A stretch of DNA of 64,000 nucleotides from Neoasaia chiangmaiensis (GTDB lineage Bacteria; Pseudomonadota; Alphaproteobacteria; Acetobacterales; Acetobacteraceae), in contig NZ_CP014691.1 of assembly GCF_002005465.1 (NCBI RefSeq), positions 248,001 through 312,000 on the forward strand, given 5' to 3'. The notes under the pieces are model-generated. The model was not told where the DNA came from and did no database searches. It saw only the letters and a program-made list of their open reading frames with translations. Each line of letters begins with the position of its first letter. Position 1 is the first letter of the stretch. Positions 57,159-64,000 of the stretch are shown piece by piece. A program made the position numbers and the translations under genes.

Positions 57159-58361
57159 TCAGTCCCCCGGTTCGAGCGGTTGTCTTAAATTTGTCATAGC
57201 CGAATGTCGCTGAATATGCAGCGTCTGTCCGCGCCATGCCACGCGCTGGCCACGCGCGCTGCAGACCATGACGCCAGCCGAAAGCCATTCGCGCAGTGGC
57301 AGGATGGGCAGGACCCCGAGGTTTAGATGGCCGAGCGTCATGTCGATCGAGACGGCGGCTAGGGCCCTGATGGCCCAGACAGCACCGAAGAAAATCCAGG
57401 CCCCATACGTGCCGCCCCAGCATAAAAGTGAAATCGTCACCCAGAAAAGCGGCAGCTGGATGGACGACAGTCCATAACCGACCGGCTCGATATTCTTGAC
57501 CGTACGTCCCCAGCGCAATTCATGGGCGAGCATTTCACGCAGGGATGCCTCGCCGCTGGTCGTCCAGGTCATGCAGGGTGCGAGCGCGATGTCCATGCCC
57601 AGATCCCGCACGGCGTGGCCAAGAACGGCATCGTCCGCGACATGAGAAGCCAGCTTCGTCAGGCCGCCAATCCGCGTCAGCGTCTCGCGACGCAATGCCA
57701 TCGTGGCGCCGAGGCAATCCCGGCGCCCCAGCAGGCGCGACATCATGACACCGGGCAGGAAGTTATGATTGATCTGGCAGGCGCAGAGCTGGCGGATCAG
57801 ACTGCGTGTCGCCGGAAGCCCTGCATACAGCGTCGTCACAAGACCGATGTGCGGGCGAAGCAATGTCGTGACGACATTGCGCAGATACGCACTGTCCACG
57901 TGAATGTCGGAATCCGAGATCACGAGAATATCGTGTTTCGCCAAACCGTACATATTGATGAGATTGCCGATCTTCCGGTTCGTGCCGTGCTGGGTCGTAT
58001 CGATGACCAGTTCAAGATCGAGTGTCGGATAGCGCTGCTGAAGATGACGGACATGCGCGATGGCGGCATCGTCTGTCCTTTGAACGCCGAAGATGATCTG
58101 GAATTGAGGGTAATTCTGGCGACAGAAAGAATCGAGAGCGTCTTCCAGCAGTGGTTCATCGCCGTGTAGCGGCTTCAGTACCGTTACCGGCGGCAATCCA
58201 TCGGCGGGGGAGGGCGGGAAGCTGCGCCGCTCCCGTCGGCGAAAGCGCGCGAGAAGGCTCGCGCCGACAGCGGATTGCACGCATCCGGCAACCGCGACGG
58301 CTGCCGTTGCCGTGCCGAACCAGTTCAGAGCGACAGACAAGCGGAAGCCGCAGAAAAACAA
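57159..58361 (-). CDS. hpnI: Hopanoid glycosyltransferase HpnI
   Basis: A 400-residue membrane glycosyltransferase of the ceramide glucosyltransferase-like GT2 group. An N-terminal transmembrane helix, the catalytic domain (PVTVLKPLHGDEPLLEDAL; the DSD motif in ILVISDSDIHVD; ELRWGRTVKN) and C-terminal helices are visible. Known: HpnI adds N-acetylglucosamine to bacteriohopanetetrol at the cytoplasmic membrane. hpnJ follows after 77 bp and hpnM precedes after 61 bp. Confidence 0.9.
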   Translation of the reverse strand: MFFCGFRLSVALNWFGTATAAVAVAGCVQSAVGASLLARFRRRERRSFPPSPADGLPPVTVLKPLHGDEPLLEDALDSFCRQNYPQFQIIFGVQRTDDAAIAHVRHLQQRYPTLDLELVIDTTQHGTNRKIGNLINMYGLAKHDILVISDSDIHVDSAYLRNVVTTLLRPHIGLVTTLYAGLPATRSLIRQLCACQINHNFLPGVMMSRLLGRRDCLGATMALRRETLTRIGGLTKLASHVADDAVLGHAVRDLGMDIALAPCMTWTTSGEASLREMLAHELRWGRTVKNIEPVGYGLSSIQLPLFWVTISLLCWGGTYGAWIFFGAVWAIRALAAVSIDMTLGHLNLGVLPILPLREWLSAGVMVCSARGQRVAWRGQTLHIQRHSAMTNLRQPLEPGD

Positions 58362-58422
58362 TCGGTGGAAAATATGGCGTCGCGGTCAAGGACGCGTGGA
58401 CGACGCGCGAATCGAGGCATGA

Positions 58423-59109
58423 TCAGTCGTTCATGAAGTTTTGTGTCTTGCGGTTCAGTAGTCCGACAAGCGCATCAGCGCCACCCTTATTCAACGATGA
58501 ACTGAAATCCGCGCGATGTGCCGCCACCTGACTGATATGGGCGTTGAGTAACACATCCACGATACGATAGCCGCCTGCCATCGGCTTCATGACGTAATCG
58601 ATCGGTGTGCCGTCGTCCGATGCGCCGCCAATCTTGGTATCCACAATTACGCCGCCACCCAGGGGCGCGGGACGCGAACCCGGCTGAATGCTGAACTTCG
58701 CGCCTGCGCCCGGTTTGAAGTTGGAGACATATTGGGCGATCGTGAACTGGCGGAAGGCCGCAAGAAGCTTCTGCTGTTCGTCGGGGCTCAGGGCCGCATA
58801 ACGCATGCCGACCGAATTTTTCAGCAAGGTCGGAAGATCGAACGCCTGATCGATGGCGGGTGCCACGATCTGTGCACGAGCCTGGGATGTTCCGGCACCC
58901 GGGGCCTCGATGCGCTGCAGGGCATTGTAGAGGGCTGCGATCGGCGCCGAGGCATCGCTGGCCGAGGATTGAGCGATCGCGGTCGCAGGGGCTGTCATCA
59001 GTGCGACCGGCAGACCGGCCAGCATGAGCAGGGCAGTGGACGCATGGCGTATCGTCAGCTTACGCGACGCTGCTTTTTCACGTTTCGTAAGGCTGGAGGT
59101 CTGCATCAT
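58423..59109 (-). CDS. hpnM: Hopanoid-associated MlaC/Ttg2-like periplasmic protein HpnM
   Basis: A 228-residue exported protein. The signal region (STALLMLAGLPVALMTAPAT, then AIAQ) is followed by an MlaC-type lipid-binding domain (LPTLLKNSVGMRYAALSPDE; FTIAQYVSNFKPG; VDVLLNAHISQV). In hopanoid loci this gene is called hpnM and probably helps move hopanoids to the outer membrane with the RND protein HpnN (known context; hpnN is not here). The start ATGATG has AAGGA 7 bases upstream. Confidence 0.85.
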   Translation of the reverse strand: MMQTSSLTKREKAASRKLTIRHASTALLMLAGLPVALMTAPATAIAQSSASDASAPIAALYNALQRIEAPGAGTSQARAQIVAPAIDQAFDLPTLLKNSVGMRYAALSPDEQQKLLAAFRQFTIAQYVSNFKPGAGAKFSIQPGSRPAPLGGGVIVDTKIGGASDDGTPIDYVMKPMAGGYRIVDVLLNAHISQVAAHRADFSSSLNKGGADALVGLLNRKTQNFMND

Positions 59110-59585
59110 ACCATGGTCCTTGAACTGATATCGCAAAGAGCACTGACTGTGTTCGATACCGAACGGGCGGCGCTTCGGTATCTGATCCGCCATGTCGCCG
59201 ATCCCACGGAAGAGATGAGATCAGTGCCGGATATACACCGAGCGTCGATGTGTTACACAGGTCGTCGGTTAATGCGATGCGTCTGTGGCGAAAAAGACAC
59301 AAAGGCCTGTGATAAGGACGAACAGCGTTGAGAGCCAAACGAGGCTCGGTGTATAGCCAACGGAATGTCGACGCATCGGCATTGATTAAGGTTTCCAATT
59401 TTTAAGAACTGAAAATCAGAACTTGCGCGCTTTTCCGTAAGGCTTTTTGTTAAAGGCACTTCGGAATGCCGACCAAGTCAGGCACGGGTTCTTGTCTATT
59501 GACGCCTGAGAGGGCTGCCGGTTTCTTCCGCCGAGGCGGAAAAAGGCGTCGCAGAACTTCGCAGGGCGCAGGAGCAAACAGATAC
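59110..59585. other. Divergent intergenic region, hpnM / hpnH
   Basis: 476 bp holding the promoters of the two divergent hopanoid units. No gene, riboswitch or clear operator is seen; the central part around 59,380-59,440 is A/T-rich. A frame in phase with hpnH opens at 59,466 but lacks homology. Confidence 0.45.
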
Positions 59586-60770
59586 ATGGCCGTCCCTTTG
59601 ATGCAGGCCGTCCGCGTTGGACGCTACGTCGTGAAACAGCACCTTACCGGTCGGAAACGCTATCCGCTGGTGTTGATGCTGGAGCCGCTTTTTCGTTGTA
59701 ATCTCGCCTGCGCCGGTTGCGGGAAAATCGATTACCCCGCCCAGATTCTCAACCAGCGCATGAGTCTGCAGGAGTGCCTCGACGCCGATGCGGAATGCGG
59801 TGCGCCCGTCATCGCCGTCGCCGGTGGCGAACCCTTGCTGCACAAGGAAATGCCGCAGATCATCAAGGGGCTGATCGCGCGCAAGAAATACGTCTATCTC
59901 TGCACGAACGGCCTGCTGCTCGAAAAGAAGCTGGACGACTACGAACCGTCGCCCTTCTTCTCATGGGACGTGCATCTGGACGGCGACCAGATCATGCATG
60001 ACGCCTCGGTCTGCCAGGAGGGCGTATTCGAGCGTGCGACAGCCGCGATCCGTGCGGCGAAGCAGCGTGGCTTCCGCGTTTCGATCAATTGCACGTTGTT
60101 CGATGGCGCGGATCCGAAGCGCGTGGCCGCGTTCTTCGACGAAGTGATGGCCATGGGAGTCGATGGCATCATGACGGCGCCGGGCTACGCCTACGAGCGG
60201 GCGCCCGACCAGGAGCACTTCCTGAACCGTCAGAAGACCAAGCAGCTGTTCCGTGATATTTTCCGCTACGGCAAGGGCAAGAAATGGCGCTTCACGCAGT
60301 CGCCATTGTTCCTCAACTTCCTTGCAGGCAACGAGAACTATCATTGCACGCCCTGGGGCAAACCGCTGCGCACCGTTTTTGGCTGGCAACGGCCCTGCTA
60401 TCTGCTGGGTGAGGGATACGCCAAGAGCTTCCGTGAATTGATGGACGACACGGCCTGGGAGCAATACGGCACCGGTGCATACGAAAAATGCGCCGATTGC
60501 ATGGTTCATTCGGGCTACGAGTCGACTGCTGTCATGGATGCGGTGAAGCGGCCGTGGCATATCGCCAAGGTGGCATTGTTCGGCCCGGAGACCGAGAAGC
60601 CGATGGTGCCGGAAATCTCTCTGGCGAATCAGCGTCCTGCCGAATACCAGTATGAAAAGCAGGTCGAAACGCAAATGGCGGAAATCACCGCGCGCAAGCC
60701 GTCGCGTGGTCCACGCGTTCGCGTTCACAAGGCAGCCAAGGACGATGTTATCGCCGATGCCGCAGACTGA
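59586..60770 (+). CDS. hpnH: Adenosyl-hopene transferase HpnH (radical SAM)
   Basis: A 394-residue radical SAM enzyme that joins a 5'-deoxyadenosyl radical to hopene, the first step toward extended hopanoids. The motif CNLACAGC (Cys38, Cys42, Cys45) binds the 4Fe-4S cluster; VAGGEPLLHKEM follows as the SAM-binding GGEP. The C-terminus contains a conserved ECADCMVHSGYE-like Cys segment (KCADCMVHSGYES). The ATG at 59,586 with GGAG upstream gives the canonical MAVPLMQAVRVG. It is divergent from hpnM-I-J-K and followed by a strong terminator. Confidence 0.95.
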   Translation: MAVPLMQAVRVGRYVVKQHLTGRKRYPLVLMLEPLFRCNLACAGCGKIDYPAQILNQRMSLQECLDADAECGAPVIAVAGGEPLLHKEMPQIIKGLIARKKYVYLCTNGLLLEKKLDDYEPSPFFSWDVHLDGDQIMHDASVCQEGVFERATAAIRAAKQRGFRVSINCTLFDGADPKRVAAFFDEVMAMGVDGIMTAPGYAYERAPDQEHFLNRQKTKQLFRDIFRYGKGKKWRFTQSPLFLNFLAGNENYHCTPWGKPLRTVFGWQRPCYLLGEGYAKSFRELMDDTAWEQYGTGAYEKCADCMVHSGYESTAVMDAVKRPWHIAKVALFGPETEKPMVPEISLANQRPAEYQYEKQVETQMAEITARKPSRGPRVRVHKAAKDDVIADAAD

Positions 60771-60801
60771 AAATTCTGCAGTCGCTTCGTGATTTACCGA
60801 G

Positions 60802-60833
60802 AAAGCCCGATGCATCATGCATCGGGCTTTTTT
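60802..60833 (+). terminator. Rho-independent terminator of hpnH
   Basis: A perfect 13-bp stem, AAAGCCCGATGCA / TGCATCGGGCTTT, closes on a 3-base loop and runs into six T. It starts 31 bp after the hpnH stop. Confidence 0.92.
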
Positions 60834-60911
60834 GTTGGTGTAAATCGTTGCGCGATTTCTGGCAGGATTTGGGCTACAGAAAGGAAGACCTGCCACTAAT
60901 CGAATGGACCG

Positions 60912-62204
60912 ATGTTTATCCCCATCCTCGTTATCGTCTTGCTGATCGTGCTGAACGGCGTTTTTGCGATGGGGGAGTTGGCGCTGATTTCAGCGAAACG
61001 TGCGCGCCTCGCAGCGCTTGTGAAGAGAAGGGTGCGCGGGGCGGATCGTGCCCTCAGACTCTCGGAAGAGCCTCACGCATTTCTGCCGACTGTCCAGATC
61101 GGCATGACGCTTGTCTCTATCCTCGAGGGTGCGTTCGGTGGCAGCCAGATCGAGACACATGTCACGACGTGGATTGCACGTATTCCGGCCCTGAGGCCCG
61201 TTGCCGGCGATCTCTCGATCATCCTGGTGGTCATCGCAATCACCTTTGCGATGCTCGTCTTTGGAGAGCTCGTCCCCAAGCAGATCGCCCTTCAGCAACC
61301 CGAGCGTATAGCTGCAAGATTATCCTTGCCTCTTGTCGCCCTGGCAAATGTCGCCAAGCCAATCGTCTGGCTGCTGAGCAGGATGTCATCGCTCATTCTT
61401 CGCCTCGTCGGCGTTGGTCCGCTGACCAGGGCCGCCGTGACGGAGGAAGAGTTGCGTGCGGTCCTTGCGGAAGGTGCACAGGCGGGCGTTCTGGAGACGG
61501 AGGAGCGCATCATGATCGAGCGCCTGCTTCGACTCGCAGATCGCCCGGTTCGCGCCATCATGACGCCCCGGAACGAGCTTTTCTGGGTCGAGCGCCATGC
61601 GAGCCGCGAGGCACTGATCGCCAAACTGCGACAGAATCGCTTCACGCGCATCGTCGTTTGCGAAGGAGATGTCGACCATCCTGTCGGCGTGATCCTTGCC
61701 AAGGACATCATGGCGCGCCTTGTGCAGGGTCAATCCGTGTCAATTGAGGCGGTTCTCCGACAACCGCTGACCGTTCCCGACAGTCTGACAGCGCAGGACA
61801 TGATCGAGCGAATGCGCGGCGTCGATCTCGGGATTGCCTTCGTCCTCGATGAGTATGGATCTTTCGAAGGCATCGTTACCCCATCGGATGTTTTCGAGGC
61901 CATCGTCGGTGACGAACGTATCGAAAAGCGTGGCCCGGAACGTCAGATTGCCGAGGAGGCCGGGGAATATGTGCTTGATGGCTTCATGCCAGCCGACGAG
62001 GTAAGGACAATTCTCGACCTGCCCAGCCTTCCGGCCACAGGAAGCTACCACACGCTCGGCGGGGCGATCCTGGCGCTGCTACGTCGTGTGCCTGCGGTTG
62101 GCGACAAGGTCGTGTTCGGCGGCTGGCTGTTCGAGGTTCTGGAAATGGATCGCCGTCGCGTTCTCCGCGTGCGGGCCAGCCGTCAGATATTGGCCGCCAA
62201 CTGA
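60912..62204 (+). CDS. CNNM/CorC-family membrane protein (HlyC/CorC type)
   Basis: A 430-residue protein with an N-terminal CNNM transmembrane domain (first helix PILVIVLLIVLNGVFAMGEL; AMLVFGELVPKQIA), two CBS domains (about 205-320; RAIMTPRNELFWV; GIAFVLDEYGSFEGIVTPSD) and a C-terminal CorC_HlyC domain (about 340-425; AGEYVLDGFMPADEV). Known members transport or regulate Mg2+/Co2+ or Na+; the old name hemolysin is misleading. Convergent with the transglycosylase gene. Confidence 0.9.
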   Translation: MFIPILVIVLLIVLNGVFAMGELALISAKRARLAALVKRRVRGADRALRLSEEPHAFLPTVQIGMTLVSILEGAFGGSQIETHVTTWIARIPALRPVAGDLSIILVVIAITFAMLVFGELVPKQIALQQPERIAARLSLPLVALANVAKPIVWLLSRMSSLILRLVGVGPLTRAAVTEEELRAVLAEGAQAGVLETEERIMIERLLRLADRPVRAIMTPRNELFWVERHASREALIAKLRQNRFTRIVVCEGDVDHPVGVILAKDIMARLVQGQSVSIEAVLRQPLTVPDSLTAQDMIERMRGVDLGIAFVLDEYGSFEGIVTPSDVFEAIVGDERIEKRGPERQIAEEAGEYVLDGFMPADEVRTILDLPSLPATGSYHTLGGAILALLRRVPAVGDKVVFGGWLFEVLEMDRRRVLRVRASRQILAAN

Positions 62205-62225
62205 ACGGCGGGCCTCACTTCATCC

Positions 62226-64000
62226 TCAGTGGAATGTCACGTCCCGTCCCGCGATCGCCTGCTCCTCGGCGAAGCGTGGCCACTCCGCGCGAGCGAGGCG
62301 TTGCAGGGATGGGGCGGGAAGGTCGAGCTTATCGGCGTAAATCCACAGATATGTGAGCGCGTGCTGCACGTAGTCCCGCGTTTCCTGGCTGGGAAGTGTC
62401 TCCATGAACAGCAGCGGATCGGAAAGCGCGCCGTCCTTGGCGGCCTTCTCCCAATGCTGGATCGCGCCTGGTCCGGCATTGTAAGCGGCCAGGATGTGCA
62501 CGAGATCCCCATGGTCGACCCGATCGTCATCATGCGTGGCGATCGAAGCCAGATACAGCACGTATAACTGCCCGATCTCCAGATTGACCGAAGGGTTGTG
62601 CAGGCGCTGCACCATGTTGGGTGGAACGTTGATGACCGCTACGCCATGGGTGTCGAACGTCGGTTTGGGCCCTGTAACAAAGCTCGCGGTCAGAGGCCGG
62701 ATCTGCATCAGACCATGTGCGCCGGCACTTGATGACGCTGCGGCGTCGAAATTGGATTCAAGACGCGTCAACGCGTAAACGAGAGCCGGATCGATCCGGA
62801 AGCCGTGACGGGGCGACAAGCGCGGCACAGGAAAACCGGCGACATCGGCCGGCCGTCCGTCACGCGCCGCGAGGAGAGTCGCAATCTGTTCGGACAGGTC
62901 GTGCAGCCCGGCTGCCGCCGCAACCAGTTGGACCGAATGGCATAATGCGGCATCTGCGGCGATGTCCGGCCAAAGGCGGCGAAGCAGTGCCTCCGCCCGA
63001 TCGGTCTCTCCCAGTTGCAGCAGCGCGAACAGGCGCCGTCCTTGCGGTGCGGCAGCTACCGCTTCGACGTCGATTTCGCCCATGACGGGAATGGGATCGT
63101 GTAACGCAATCTCATCGTCGGCTGTGAAGATGTTGCCGGATGTGCTGCGATGACGACCGAGCGCCTGCTGGGCCAGGATACCATAAAAGGTGCCTGTGGA
63201 AGACGAGGCACGATGCAGCCAGGCGGCGGCATTTCCCGGTGCGTCGAGGCGCCTCTGGCAGCGCGCTGCCCAGTAGGCAGCGCCGGCATGGATCGCCGGG
63301 GATGTCAGCGGCGCACGGGAAGCCATCTCAAAGAAGTGGGATGCCTCCTGGATACGATCGTCACGCCATGCCGCCAGTCCTGCAACATAGGCGGCGCGAC
63401 CGAGGCGCTGGCGGGATCTTGAGAAGGCTGTGGACGCCGTATCGAATGCAAGCCCGCTTTCGCCGGTCGTGAGAAGCGTCAGCGCCAGTTCGGTACGCAG
63501 AACACCGGCGTAAAGATCCGTCATGCCGGGTGTCGCATCGATTAGATGCAGGGCGCTCAAGACGCCCTTTCCACCCCATGACGCCCGTTCGGCCACTGTT
63601 CGATCCAGCAGAGGATTGCGCGCGATGAGATGCGACGACGGGTCTGATTCCGCCACCATCGGGGCTTCCGTCACGCCGGGGGACAGAGGGGTTGGGAAAC
63701 TTTGTGGCGCGACACTGCCGCGCGGACTGATGGCGATGAGTCTGGCCTGAATGGCCCCGGCATCCGCCAGGGATGAATAGGTCTTCAGCCAAGCGCGAAG
63801 CTGTGCCGGCTCGGGATGGTAACCGGGATTAAGATACCGGTCGGCCAGGATATCACCCAGAAGGGTGTCGTCTTTCAGTGTTTTGCTACGGGCGACTGCG
63901 GTGTCAAAGTCGCCCTGACGCTGCGCGCGCAGGATATCGCGCACGGCTGCGGCATCCGAAGCGGAGAGCGGCCGTGGCAACGCGACCGGATCGTGATGGC
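62226..64000 (-). CDS. Soluble lytic murein transglycosylase, 5' end outside the window
   Basis: At least 590 codons; the frame stays open to the right edge, so the N-terminus and signal peptide are missing. A long helical, TPR-like superhelix (about 400 residues) precedes the catalytic SLT domain. That domain contains ALTRLESNFDAAASS (catalytic Glu), AHGLMQIRP, and AYNAGPGAIQHW. Enzymes of this type cleave peptidoglycan between MurNAc and GlcNAc, forming 1,6-anhydro ends in the periplasm. A TTG at 63,980 is only an apparent start. Confidence 0.9.
   Translation of the reverse strand, partial: HHDPVALPRPLSASDAAAVRDILRAQRQGDFDTAVARSKTLKDDTLLGDILADRYLNPGYHPEPAQLRAWLKTYSSLADAGAIQARLIAISPRGSVAPQSFPTPLSPGVTEAPMVAESDPSSHLIARNPLLDRTVAERASWGGKGVLSALHLIDATPGMTDLYAGVLRTELALTLLTTGESGLAFDTASTAFSRSRQRLGRAAYVAGLAAWRDDRIQEASHFFEMASRAPLTSPAIHAGAAYWAARCQRRLDAPGNAAAWLHRASSSTGTFYGILAQQALGRHRSTSGNIFTADDEIALHDPIPVMGEIDVEAVAAAPQGRRLFALLQLGETDRAEALLRRLWPDIAADAALCHSVQLVAAAAGLHDLSEQIATLLAARDGRPADVAGFPVPRLSPRHGFRIDPALVYALTRLESNFDAAASSSAGAHGLMQIRPLTASFVTGPKPTFDTHGVAVINVPPNMVQRLHNPSVNLEIGQLYVLYLASIATHDDDRVDHGDLVHILAAYNAGPGAIQHWEKAAKDGALSDPLLFMETLPSQETRDYVQHALTYLWIYADKLDLPAPSLQRLARAEWPRFAEEQAIAGRDVTFH

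Noticed and set aside
57535..58169. Plus-strand frames across hpnI
   Set aside because: They are antisense to a complete hpnI and lack any start signal or recognisable domain.
60848..61747. A 299-codon plus-strand frame overlapping the CNNM/CorC gene
   Set aside because: The other frame has clear CNNM and CBS domains; this one is arginine-rich shadow translation.

Overview
The window is about 60% GC chromosomal DNA from an alphaproteobacterium, most probably an acetic acid bacterium (Acetobacteraceae). Supporting signs are a hopanoid side-chain locus (hpnH, hpnI, hpnJ, hpnK, hpnM), a GapR-type nucleoid protein, a membrane malate:quinone oxidoreductase beside 2-oxoglutarate dehydrogenase genes, and a pyrB linked to a dihydroorotase-like gene without the HxH metal motif. 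The genus cannot be fixed from sequence reading alone.

Layout. 1-19,761 is core chromosome: pyrC'-pyrB-gltX and acs on the minus strand; an M61 peptidase; an allantoate amidohydrolase / ureidoglycine-glyoxylate aminotransferase pair; a lipoprotein, an NAD(P)-binding protein and a membrane-anchored protein; rplM-rpsI with two strong hairpins; a small KGG-repeat stress protein; sucB-lpd without an adjacent sucA; mqo; and zapE.

19,911-43,578 reads as a 23.7-kb genomic island. A 16-bp direct repeat, identical to the 3' end of an intact tRNA-Ser(CGA) gene at 43,565-43,654, lies at its far end 150 bp before a broken P4-type integrase. Everything between is accessory: an orphan type VI secretion effector cassette (prePAAR-PAAR-lipase, ankyrin lipoprotein, Eag chaperone); an mntR / deleted mntH / TonB-receptor manganese locus with MntR-box-like palindromes; a catabolic cluster (Gfo/Idh/MocA dehydrogenase, SsuD-like flavin monooxygenase, aldo/keto reductase, TonB receptor, MFS transporter) that resembles an oxidative sulfosugar-desulfonation pathway; a Tat-exported phospholipase C; a divergent COG0523 GTPase / DUF1826 pair around a Zur-like palindrome; and several decayed insertion sequences next to the tRNA.

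43,655-64,000 is core chromosome again: rplU-rpmA-obgE-proB, a proline-rich membrane protein, gapR, zwf, a cysS-trmJ-VOC operon joined by ATGA overlaps, a MATE exporter, a BON-LysM protein, the hopanoid locus (hpnM-I-J-K on minus, hpnH divergent on plus), a CNNM/CorC-type transporter and a soluble lytic transglycosylase that runs off the window.

The two core flanks become continuous (zapE - tRNA-Ser - rplU) if the island is removed, a simple prediction for related genomes. Within the island, the metal genes and TonB receptors point to nutrient scavenging, and the PAAR cassette to competition.
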